A DNA stretch of 47,277 nucleotides. It comes from Streptomyces acidicola. GTDB lineage: Bacteria > Actinomycetota > Actinomycetes > Streptomycetales > Streptomycetaceae. Positions 32,010 to 39,180 of the stretch are shown here, one piece after another. The first letter of the stretch is position 1. Every line of letters starts with the position of its first letter. The notes beneath the pieces were generated by a model. The model ran no database searches, was not told the origin of the DNA, and saw only the letters and a list, made by a program, of their open reading frames with translations. The stretch covers positions 1 to 47,277 of the forward strand of contig NZ_VMNX01000047.1 of the NCBI RefSeq assembly GCF_009377235.1. Direction: 5' to 3'. A program made the position numbers and the translations under genes.

Positions 32010-33929
32010 GTGACTGAGATGTCCGAGTGGACGAGGGACCCCGCTCCCGCCGCCGCGGTCGGAACGGAGGCGCGGCCGATAGCCGACTACGCGCTGTTGT
32101 CGGACCGTCAGGGCGCGGCACTGGTGGCGCGTGACGGGTCCGTGGACTGGCTGTGCCTTCCCCGCTTCGACTCCGCGTCCGTGTTCGCCCGGTTACTGGA
32201 CCGTTCCGCCGGTCACTGGTGGATCCGTCCGGTCGGTGTCTTCACCGTGCGCCGGGCGTACGTGGACGCGTCGATGGTGCTGCGTACGGAGTTCCGGACC
32301 GACACCGGCACGGTCGTGGTGACCGACGCGTTGCAGGTGGGGGCGTGCGCGAGTGGCCGTGACCTCGGCCGGGAGGTGCCGCACACGCTGCTGCGGGTGG
32401 TGGAGTGCACCCGGGGGTCGGTCAGGATGGCGGTGGAGTACGTTCCGCGGCCGGAGTACGGCGCCGTACGGCCGTTGCTGGCGCCCGCCGACGGGGGTTT
32501 GCTCTGCCCGTTCGGTTCCGGATCGCTTCTGCTGTCCTCACCGGTGCGGCTCCAGGGGCGGGCCGCCACGGCCCGCGGACAGCTGGCGCTGAACGCCGGG
32601 GACCGGGCCGGTTTCGCCCTGCAGTACGTGCCGGCCGGCGCCCGGCGGAGGCTGTGGACCCAGGCCGAGATCGAGGCGGCTCTGGCCACCACGCTCGACG
32701 CCTGGCGGTCCTGGGCCGCGCGGAACCAGCGGTACGAGGGACCGTGGCGGGAGGCGGTCCGCCGGAGCGGCCAGGTGCTCCAGGCGCTCACGTTCGCCCC
32801 GACCGGCGCGGTCGTCGCGGCACCCACGACATCGCTGCCCGAGGCGGCGGGCGGCGAGCGCAACTGGGACCACCGGTTCTCCTGGGTGCGGGAAGCCTCC
32901 TTCGCCCTGCACGCGCTGTCGGTGGCCGCCTGTCCGGGGGAGGCGGAGGCGTTCTTCGCCTGGATGGCGCGGACCGCTTCCGCGGAGGGCCCCGCCGACG
33001 GCCACCCCCTCCAGGCGGTCTACGGGGTCGGGGGCGAACGGGAGCTGACCGAGCGCACACTCGACCATCTGGCCGGCTGGGGCGGCAGCCGGCCCGTGCG
33101 CGTCGGCAATGACGCGTGGCGTCAGCGCCGGCTCGACATCTACGGCGAGCTGTTGGACGCCGCGTACCGGCTGCGTGGCCGGTTGCACCGGCTCGACGCG
33201 GACGGACGGCGGTTTCTGACGAGCCTGGCCGACGCGGCCGCGGTGCACTGGCCCCAGCCGGATCACGGCATCTGGGAGTTCCGCGGCCACCCGCAGCACT
33301 TTCTGTACTCCAAGCTCATGTGCTGGGTCGCGCTCGACCGCGCCATCGCCCTGGCCGACGAACTCCAGGCCACCGCCCGGGTGCGCGCCTGGACCGCGGC
33401 CCGCGCCGGCATCCGCGTGGCGATCGAGGCGTACGGCTGGAGCGACCGGGCGGGGGCGTACAGCCAGGCGTTCGGATCCGCCGTGCTGGACGCCTCCGCG
33501 CTGATGCTGCCGATCACCGGCTTCACATCGCCCGGTGACGTGCGGGCGCGGGCCACGGTCGCCGCCGTACGGGAGCGGCTGACCGGCCCGAGCGGGCTGG
33601 TCCACCGCTGTCAGCGCCTCGACGACGGACAGCGCTTCGACGAGGGACTGGTACAGGGCCTCGGCGACGGCCCGGCGGGCGGGGAGGGTCCCTTCCTCAT
33701 GTGCACCTTCTGGCTCGCCCACGCGCTCGCCCTGATGGGCGAGGTCGCGGACGCGCGGGCGGTTTTCGAGCGGGCGGCCTCCTGCGCCAATGACGTCGGG
33801 CTGCTGGCCGAGGAGGCGGACCCGGACGACGGTCAGCTGCGCGGCAACTTCCCGCACGCGCTCAGTCACATCGGCCTGGTCAACGCGGCCTGGGCGATCG
33901 GCCGGGCAGAAGCGGGCGGACACGGCTGA
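32010..33929 (+). CDS. GH15-family glucoamylase/trehalase-like enzyme
   Basis: A 639-residue protein of the actinobacterial GH15 group, whose characterised members hydrolyse alpha-glucans or trehalose. An N-terminal beta domain (IADYALLSDRQGAALVARDG) precedes the (alpha/alpha)6 barrel with ERNWDHRFSWVREASFALHA, DHGIWEFRGHPQHFLYSKLM (acid Glu in GIWE) and LAEEADPDDGQLRGNFPHA (base Glu). The first barrel motif has RE where most relatives have RD. No signal peptide, so cytoplasmic. The GTG at 32010 has GGAG five bases upstream. Leu62 is a TTA codon (32193-32195), suggesting bldA control. Both P7 and a TTGACA promoter lie upstream. Confidence 0.9.
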   Translation: MTEMSEWTRDPAPAAAVGTEARPIADYALLSDRQGAALVARDGSVDWLCLPRFDSASVFARLLDRSAGHWWIRPVGVFTVRRAYVDASMVLRTEFRTDTGTVVVTDALQVGACASGRDLGREVPHTLLRVVECTRGSVRMAVEYVPRPEYGAVRPLLAPADGGLLCPFGSGSLLLSSPVRLQGRAATARGQLALNAGDRAGFALQYVPAGARRRLWTQAEIEAALATTLDAWRSWAARNQRYEGPWREAVRRSGQVLQALTFAPTGAVVAAPTTSLPEAAGGERNWDHRFSWVREASFALHALSVAACPGEAEAFFAWMARTASAEGPADGHPLQAVYGVGGERELTERTLDHLAGWGGSRPVRVGNDAWRQRRLDIYGELLDAAYRLRGRLHRLDADGRRFLTSLADAAAVHWPQPDHGIWEFRGHPQHFLYSKLMCWVALDRAIALADELQATARVRAWTAARAGIRVAIEAYGWSDRAGAYSQAFGSAVLDASALMLPITGFTSPGDVRARATVAAVRERLTGPSGLVHRCQRLDDGQRFDEGLVQGLGDGPAGGEGPFLMCTFWLAHALALMGEVADARAVFERAASCANDVGLLAEEADPDDGQLRGNFPHALSHIGLVNAAWAIGRAEAGGHG

Positions 33930-33960
33930 GAGGCCGCGGGCCTCTCGCCCGCGGCCTCTC
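33928..33960 (+). terminator. 14-bp stem terminator after the GH15 gene
   Basis: Positions 33928-33941 pair perfectly with 33947-33960 (core GAGGCCGCGGGC) around a 5-base loop, starting at the stop codon. Confidence 0.85.
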
Positions 33961-34020
33961 GCCGCTCACTCCGGGTGCACGTCACTTCGGGCGTACGTCA
34001 TTCCGGGGTGTACGTCGGAT

Positions 34021-34070
34021 TGCTCCGACTTGCTTCGACTTACTCCGAGTTACTTCGGCTTACTTCGACG
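34021..34070. repeat. 10-nt tandem repeat across the GH5 stop codon
   Basis: Five units of consensus TRCTYCGACT run in register; the GH5 stop codon (34060-34062) lies inside. A GTCGGA-TTGC-TCCGAC hairpin (34014-34029) sits at its left edge and could end GH5 transcription. Confidence 0.7.
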
Positions 34071-35325
34071 AGTTCTCCGGCTTACCCTTCAGCAGCGGTG
34101 CCTGGTAGTCCCCGAGCAGCGCCTTCTTGCCCGGGTCCAGGGTCTTCCAGTCGTCCTTGAGGACGCCACCGGTGTCGCCCGAGTTCGGGTTCCAGGACCA
34201 GTAGGTGTAGCTGATGCCGTTCTTCTTCAGGTACTTCATCAGGCTCTGCTGCCAGACGGCCTCGGTGCTGTTGCCGGTGGACTTCCTGCCGCCGAACTCA
34301 CCGAGCATCAGCGGAGCGGTGTTGTCCTTCTTCAGGTAGCCCCAGTGCTTGTCCCAGAAGGCCGGCATGTTGTTGGGGAAGTCCTTGTCCATGAACCAGT
34401 TCTGGTTGTAGACACCCGGTCCGTACTCGTGCGGGGAGTACACGACCTTGTTGGCTTCCTTGAGCTTCACCGGGTGTTCCTTGACGTGGCGCAGTTCGCC
34501 GCCCCACCAGGTCGTCTCGTCCTTGTACTTGTCGTTGCCCTCGACGAAGATCAGCCAGTTGGGGTTGACCGAGTGGATCGTGTTGCCGGCCTTCTCGGCG
34601 GCCATCTTCCAGTCGGTCTTGGGGTTGCCGTCGCCCCAGGTGGCCTGGCCGCGCGGCTCGTTGTGCAGGTCGGCGCCGATGACCAGGTCGTTGTTCTTGT
34701 ACCGCTGGGCCAGCATCTTCCAGTCGGACAGCCACTTGCTCTCGGGGAGCTTGTCGGTGTACCAGAGCTCGCTCTGACCCCACTGGTCCGGGCGGTGCTG
34801 GTCGAGAATGACCATCAGCCCGTGCTTGGTGGCGCTCTGGACGACCTTGTCCATGAGCTGGAGCCCGTTCAGCCCCTTGAGATCCGGGTTCTGCTTGAGG
34901 TCGATGCCGTTGGGCTTGCTCTTGGCGTCGAAGAGCTCGTTGGAGTAAGGCAGCCGGAGCGTGTTGAACCCGGTGTCGACCATCTGCTGGAACATGGAGT
35001 CGAGGTTGCGCGTCCACAGGCCGTGCGGTGCGAAAGTGCCGGTCTCCAGGCCGAACCAGTTGACGCCGGTCAGGGTCACCGTTTTGCCCTTGGAGTCCAC
35101 GATGTTGGCCCCGGAGGTGCGCAGCGGGCCCTGGCTCCCGGCCTCGGCGCTGGAGCTGCTGCCGCTCTTCACGGAATCCATCGTAAACGCGGAGACGGTC
35201 CCTCCGACGGCGGCAACCGCGACGGCCGCCCCTGCGGCGCCGAGAATCATGCGGCGGCTGAGACCTCGCTTCTTTTCGGTCGCGGTCGTGGTCGGTTCGG
35301 CCTGGTTTTCCATGGGGGAATTCAT
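34060..35325 (-). CDS. Exported GH5 glycanase (cellulase family)
   Basis: A 421-residue enzyme with a Tat-like signal (KKRGLSRRMILGAAGAAVAV), a Ser-rich linker and a GH5 barrel. Catalytic residues are acid/base Glu223 in LHNEPRG and nucleophile Glu343 in LGEFGG; ILDQHRP and YSPHEYGPG supply the other conserved His/Tyr. It would cleave beta-1,4-glucan or mannan outside the cell. The ATG at 35325 overlaps the receiver gene stop (ATGA) and has CAGGAG nine bases upstream, so translation is coupled. Carrying a Tat or anchored signal next to a surface-glycan locus, it may trim a self-made polymer rather than digest food; that is inference. Confidence 0.93.
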   Translation of the reverse strand: MNSPMENQAEPTTTATEKKRGLSRRMILGAAGAAVAVAAVGGTVSAFTMDSVKSGSSSSAEAGSQGPLRTSGANIVDSKGKTVTLTGVNWFGLETGTFAPHGLWTRNLDSMFQQMVDTGFNTLRLPYSNELFDAKSKPNGIDLKQNPDLKGLNGLQLMDKVVQSATKHGLMVILDQHRPDQWGQSELWYTDKLPESKWLSDWKMLAQRYKNNDLVIGADLHNEPRGQATWGDGNPKTDWKMAAEKAGNTIHSVNPNWLIFVEGNDKYKDETTWWGGELRHVKEHPVKLKEANKVVYSPHEYGPGVYNQNWFMDKDFPNNMPAFWDKHWGYLKKDNTAPLMLGEFGGRKSTGNSTEAVWQQSLMKYLKKNGISYTYWSWNPNSGDTGGVLKDDWKTLDPGKKALLGDYQAPLLKGKPENSSK

Positions 35326-35684
35326 GCGGTAATACTCCTGAGGAATTCGGGTACGGCAGTTTTGAGAATGCTGATGGGGGGCGTGGTCGCCGACGCTTCC
35401 GGGCACTCCGTGTACGGCTCCGTGGCCGTGGAAATGAAGACGAGAACGGCCATGGGGAGGAGTGCGGCGAGCGCCTTGCCGAGTTGATGCGACGGCCAGT
35501 ACGGCCAGTGCGGCGTGTCCGTGTCGACCAGGACCACGTCCGGGCTTACTCCGCTGACCAGCGAAATTGCCTCACAGACGGTGGCCACTGCGCCCATGAG
35601 TTCACATCCCGGCGCTTCCGTGACGAGATCTGCGAGAGCAGCCATTACCTGCGGATGGGGCTCCACGACGAGAACTCTTTTCAC
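35322..35684 (-). CDS. Stand-alone response regulator receiver domain
   Basis: A 120-residue single receiver domain. It has the KRVLVVEPHP strand (Glu8, with Pro where the second acid usually lies), phosphoacceptor Asp54 in DVVLVDTDTP, FISTAT and Lys in ISILKTAVPEFL. No output domain follows: the frame stops in an ATGA overlap with the GH5 gene. It might be a truncated regulator or a phosphate sink/adaptor. The GTG at 35684 follows AAGGAG; the frame upstream runs into the 52-bp palindrome region and is not coding-like. Coupling of a receiver to a secreted glycanase is unusual. Confidence 0.7.
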   Translation of the reverse strand: MKRVLVVEPHPQVMAALADLVTEAPGCELMGAVATVCEAISLVSGVSPDVVLVDTDTPHWPYWPSHQLGKALAALLPMAVLVFISTATEPYTECPEASATTPPISILKTAVPEFLRSITA

Positions 35685-35784
35685 GGGCGGGGAACTCCTT
35701 CGAGCGTTTTTCTGCCATGCCCAGAAGGCTAGAAAAGAGGCCCCTCCCGAATCGACGTACGACGGATCGAAATCCGCGCACGCC

Positions 35785-35836
35785 AAACGGCCGAATTCGG
35801 GCTACCTCAATTGAGGTAGCCCGAATTCGGCCGTTT
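35785..35836. promoter_or_regulatory. Perfect 52-bp spacer-free palindrome
   Basis: Left arm 35785-35810 (AAACGGCCGAATTCGGG...) and right arm 35811-35836 are exact inverted copies with no spacer, centred at CTCAA|TTGAG. It lies about 100 bases before the receiver-GH5 operon and 120 bases after the GH6 gene, both minus strand. It could be a GH6 terminator, a cruciform-forming operator or an assembly fold-back. Confidence 0.9.
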
Positions 35837-35955
35837 TGAGCTCTTTGATGTGGCTGTGGATCGGTTGGTGATGGCGGCGTTCGCGGTGCTGCACGCAGCC
35901 CTGTGCCGCCCGGAGCGCGCAGGTCAGCGACTCAGCGAGTCAGCGGCTCAACGGG

Positions 35956-36942
35956 TCAGCGGGCCAGCAGGTAGGCGTACTGCGCGTCGAACGTCCCCGG
36001 GGCCGCGGCGCAGCCGTCGGCCTGGCCCGGCGGTTTCACCCACAGATAGGCGTCGACCCCACGGACACCGGTGTCGGTGGTGGGGACATGGCCGAGACGC
36101 CGGCCCGGCGGATCGCAGGGGTGATGGCCCCGGATCGGTCCGGCACCGTTACGGCTCGTGTCGATCACCATGGACAGCCGGGCTTCGGCCAGGTCCCCGA
36201 TCACCGCGAGGCCGTAGCGGATCTCGTCATCCGTCCTGTTGAAGTTCGACACGTTCAGGGATATGCCGTCCCCGTAGCGGGTCACGTCGGCGCGCCGGAG
36301 CCGGTCGGCCATGGTCCGCGCGGGGTGCCAGGCGGAGTTGCCCGCGTCGTAGTACACCCGGGCGTTCGGGGCTTCGCGGTGGAGCACACGGCCCGCGTAG
36401 GCCAGGGCCGCGTATCGTTCCCGCCGGTCCCGGGGGCTGAGGCAGTCGGCGAGCGCGAGGGCGTCCGGTTCGAGGATCACCGCGGCGCGGCCGGGGCCGA
36501 TTCCCCGGGCGAAGGCACTGATCCACTCCCGGTAGGCGGTGGGGTCCCCGGTGCCGCCGCTGCTGTGTCCGGAGCAGTCACGGCGGTGCACCGCGTAGGC
36601 GACGAGGACCGGCAGCGTGTCCCGGGTCCGGGTTGCGTCGATCACCGTCCGCACCTGCTCCGTCACCCTCAACGGGTCCGGGTCTGTGAACCAGGACGCC
36701 TGCGGCCGGTCCGCGATGCGCCTGGCGATGACGGCCGCCCGGGGGTCCCCGGCGTTCTCGTGCACCCAGAGGGCGGCCGGAGTGTCGGGGTCGGTGTAGA
36801 GGCGCGTGTCGGCGGGGAAACGAGGCGGCGGCAGGACGAGCGGCGCCGCGGCACCGATGCTTGGAGCGGAGAAGAACGGCGCGGTGGTCGCCGCCGTCGC
36901 CAAGGTCACCAGCAGGCCGAGAGCGGACAGCAGAGCCGTCAT
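35956..36942 (-). CDS. Secreted or anchored GH6 glycanase
   Basis: A GH6 (endoglucanase/cellobiohydrolase) enzyme. An N-terminal hydrophobic segment (MTALLSALGLLVTLATAATT) precedes a catalytic domain with VLVAYAVHRRDCSGHSSGG, AVILEPDALALADC (acid Asp), GISLNVSNFNRTDDE, MVIDTSRNGAG and DAYLWVKPPGQADG. All core GH6 motifs are there, so beta-1,4-glucan cleavage by inversion is expected. There is no cellulose-binding module. The ATG at 36942 gives 328 residues; the frame is open to a TTG at 37023, only about 14 bases after the upstream stop, so a longer N-terminus is possible. It is probably co-transcribed with the upstream subtilase-like gene. Confidence 0.88.
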   Translation of the reverse strand: MTALLSALGLLVTLATAATTAPFFSAPSIGAAAPLVLPPPRFPADTRLYTDPDTPAALWVHENAGDPRAAVIARRIADRPQASWFTDPDPLRVTEQVRTVIDATRTRDTLPVLVAYAVHRRDCSGHSSGGTGDPTAYREWISAFARGIGPGRAAVILEPDALALADCLSPRDRRERYAALAYAGRVLHREAPNARVYYDAGNSAWHPARTMADRLRRADVTRYGDGISLNVSNFNRTDDEIRYGLAVIGDLAEARLSMVIDTSRNGAGPIRGHHPCDPPGRRLGHVPTTDTGVRGVDAYLWVKPPGQADGCAAAPGTFDAQYAYLLAR

Positions 36943-37036
36943 CCGCACCCGCCAGGCGTGCTGATACGCGCGCCCCGGGTCCGGTGCTCCGGGGCGCGTG
37001 TACGCGGAGGCAGAGGTGTACAAGCCGCTGCCGCCG

Positions 37037-38152
37037 TCAGTCGTCGTCCGTGGTCGACACAGTGCGCCGGATCAGGAACCAGGAGAGGGCGGCCAGCACG
37101 ATCAGCGCGCCCGTCGCGGCCGACACCACCATGATCGGTCCCGTGTCCGAGGAGCGGGCGGCAGCGGCGCCCTTGTCGGCGGACACCGTGGACGCGGAGT
37201 CGGACAGGGCCGCCCGCTGCGGCAGCGCCGCCGCGGGGGCGACGACCGCGGAGCCCTGGCCCCGGCCCCGGGGGGTGGCGGTCTCGGTCAGCCGCCGTGT
37301 GACCTGGTCCACGGTCCACTTCGGGTGCTGGGCGCGCACCAGCGCGGCGGAGGCCGACACCCAGGACGCCGCGAACCCGGTACCGGAACCGGTCCAGTAG
37401 TCGTCGTTCCGGGCGGTGGTCAGGATGTCGACGCCCGGTGCGGCCAGGTCCACCTGCTTGCCGCGGTGGGCGTCCGGCCAGAGAGCGCCCTTCTTGTCGA
37501 TGGCGGTGACCGAGAGGACTTCCGGGTACGCGGCCGGGTAGGTCTGCGCGTTGCCGGTCCCGCCGGTGTCGCCCGCACCGGCCACGACCAGGGCGCCCTG
37601 CCGGACCGCGTACTCGACCGCCGCCTTCAGGGCGGGGCTCGAACGGCGGAAGCCCACAGTGACGTCGATGACCCGGGCTCCCTGACGCGCGGCCGACCTG
37701 ATCGACTTCGCGGTCGCGTTGGTGGGGCTCGTGTTGTCCAGGAAGACCCGGAAGGGAAGTATGCGTGCCTCGGGAGCGAGCCCGACCAGGCCGTCGCCGC
37801 GGTAGTTGCGGCCGGTTCCGGCGATGATGCCCGCGGCGTAGGTGCCCTGGAACGCCTCGCTGCCCTCGTCGCGCGTGTTGTAGACGTCCGAGCCACTGAT
37901 GACGCGGCCCTTGAGGTCAGGATGGGACGCGTCGACCCCGGTGCCGATCACCGCGACCGTCACGCCCTCACCTTTGGTGATCTTCCATGCCTGTTCGGCC
38001 TTGAGCGAGGTCAGAGCCCACTCGGAGTCGCGGAGCGCCCCGGAGACCGCCGGAGCCGCCTTACCCGGCATGGCGAGAGTGAGCGCCAGCGCCGCGACGG
38101 CGGCCAGGGCGCGTCCGGCGAGCGCGGAGCCCGAGGTTGTACGTCCTGTCAT
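37037..38152 (-). CDS. Mycosin-like subtilase pseudoenzyme (all catalytic residues replaced)
   Basis: A 371-residue S8 subtilase of mycosin layout: signal peptide, subtilase domain, then a C-terminal membrane helix (MVVSAATGALIVLAALSWFL) and a short RRTVSTTDDD tail. The fold motifs are clear, but the catalytic Asp is Gly70 (AVIGTGVD), the His is Tyr105 (FQGTYAAG), the Ser is Gly259 (GTGFAAS) and the oxyanion Asn appears to be Asp195. The codons (GGC, TAC, GGG) confirm this. It cannot be a protease by the usual mechanism and may be a binding or scaffold protein at the membrane. The frame is intact, so it is not simply decayed. No other ESX/type VII genes are nearby. Confidence 0.92.
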   Translation of the reverse strand: MTGRTTSGSALAGRALAAVAALALTLAMPGKAAPAVSGALRDSEWALTSLKAEQAWKITKGEGVTVAVIGTGVDASHPDLKGRVISGSDVYNTRDEGSEAFQGTYAAGIIAGTGRNYRGDGLVGLAPEARILPFRVFLDNTSPTNATAKSIRSAARQGARVIDVTVGFRRSSPALKAAVEYAVRQGALVVAGAGDTGGTGNAQTYPAAYPEVLSVTAIDKKGALWPDAHRGKQVDLAAPGVDILTTARNDDYWTGSGTGFAASWVSASAALVRAQHPKWTVDQVTRRLTETATPRGRGQGSAVVAPAAALPQRAALSDSASTVSADKGAAAARSSDTGPIMVVSAATGALIVLAALSWFLIRRTVSTTDDD

Positions 38153-38177
38153 GGCGAAGCACCTACCCCTGCTACCC

Positions 38178-38300
38178 CCAGGGGGCTTCTGACGGATCTC
38201 CGCGGCGTCGCGACGCCCGGCACGCCCTCCGCGCCGAGCGCCGAGAGCACGCACCGAACGCCGCTCCTTCTTCCACGGAGATCCGTCAGAAGCTCCCTGG
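38178..38300. repeat. 123-bp element with 25-bp terminal inverted repeats
   Basis: Left end 38178-38202 (core GCTTCTGACGGATCTCCG) and right end 38276-38300 are inverted copies with one mismatch, 73 bases apart. It sits right before the subtilase-like gene start. It resembles a MITE, a transposase-less terminal-repeat element, or a very large regulatory hairpin. No clear target duplication was found. Confidence 0.75.
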
Positions 38301-38670
38301 TGCTGGTGGATGTGGGGCCGGGCCGCGGTGATGGGGCGGCCCCGGCCGTTCCGGCCCGGGCTCCCGACCGGAGCACCCGGCGGGAACTCGCCTGCCCGCC
38401 CATGGTCCGGGGCCCGCGCGAGGCATTGCACCCGCGAATGGGGGAGAAGCTGGTCCCCTCTTCGGGGGATCGCGAGGGCCCGGTGAGCCCGATACCTGAG
38501 GCCGACTGGCCCTCTCTCCCCCAAATGGGGGAGCCGACGCCTCCCCCGAAGGCGGGGAAGACCCCTCACCCGTTCACGTGATGTACGCGACCGTCCATGA
38601 GCGCACGCTGGTCTGCGGTGGTCTCGCCGCGCGGGACCGAGGGGCATTCTCTTCGCTTGGAGGAGTCGCG
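38301..38670. other. Intergenic hairpin-rich leader of the glycan operon
   Basis: No gene is convincing here. Several GC hairpins are visible, the clearest being CTCCCCC-AAAT-GGGGGAG (38516-38533), with repeated CCCC/GGGG blocks around 38440-38570. The glycan-operon promoter must lie here; a regulatory leader RNA is possible but not identifiable. Confidence 0.4.
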
Positions 38671-39180
38671 ATGCACCTGATGCACCGCTCTCGGACGGCA
38701 CCCGTACGAGCCGACGTGCCGCGCACATCAGACGGAGAATCCTCCGGGAGTCCTCCCGAGTCCCCGGCGCGCGTCGGCAGGTTCCGAGGACTTGCCGCAA
38801 GCCGCATGCTGAGGTTCGCGCTGGTCGGTTGCGCGGGTGCGGTTGTGAACACGGTAGCGCTGTACGCACTTCACCGTCTGCTGCGCGTGCCGCTCGTCGT
38901 TGCCTCGGCCGCGGCCGTCGAACTGGCCGTCATCCACAACTACGTGCTGAACGACCGGTGGACCTTCGGGATGCGAGCCCTCTCACTGAAGCGGTTCGGC
39001 AAGTTCAACGCGTCCATGCTCGCCGGCCTCGCCGTCAACGTGCTGGTCCTGTGGGCCCTGGTGCACGGCGGACGCCATCTCGTGCTCGCGAACGTGGTCG
39101 CCATCGGCGTCGCCTTCGCGGTCAACTACACCTCCAGCGCGCTCTGGGTGTGGCACGGGACCTGGGGGAGGAATCGATGA
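38671..39180 (+). CDS. GtrA-family membrane protein
   Basis: A 169-residue GtrA/DPMS-like protein with four hydrophobic helices. A polar Ser/Pro-rich N-terminus of about 45 residues precedes MLRFALVGCAGAVVNTVALY, ELAVIHNYVLNDRWTF (the conserved NYxxxRxWTF-type motif), KRFGKFNASMLAGLAVNVLV and FAVNYTSSALWVW. GtrA proteins are thought to flip or help flip polyprenyl-phosphate-linked sugars. The ATG at 38671 has GGAGGAG five bases upstream. Its stop overlaps the GT2 start (ATGA), so it opens a translationally coupled operon: GtrA, GT2, GT39-like, Ig-repeat protein. Confidence 0.88.
   Translation: MHLMHRSRTAPVRADVPRTSDGESSGSPPESPARVGRFRGLAASRMLRFALVGCAGAVVNTVALYALHRLLRVPLVVASAAAVELAVIHNYVLNDRWTFGMRALSLKRFGKFNASMLAGLAVNVLVLWALVHGGRHLVLANVVAIGVAFAVNYTSSALWVWHGTWGRNR

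Noticed and set aside
37037..38152. Part of an ESX/type VII secretion locus
   Set aside because: The mycosin-like layout suggested it, but no EccC, WXG100 or EccD-type gene lies in the window and the triad is lost.
38301..38670. Known riboswitch in the glycan-operon leader
   Set aside because: Several GC hairpins exist, but no conserved riboswitch core could be matched by eye.
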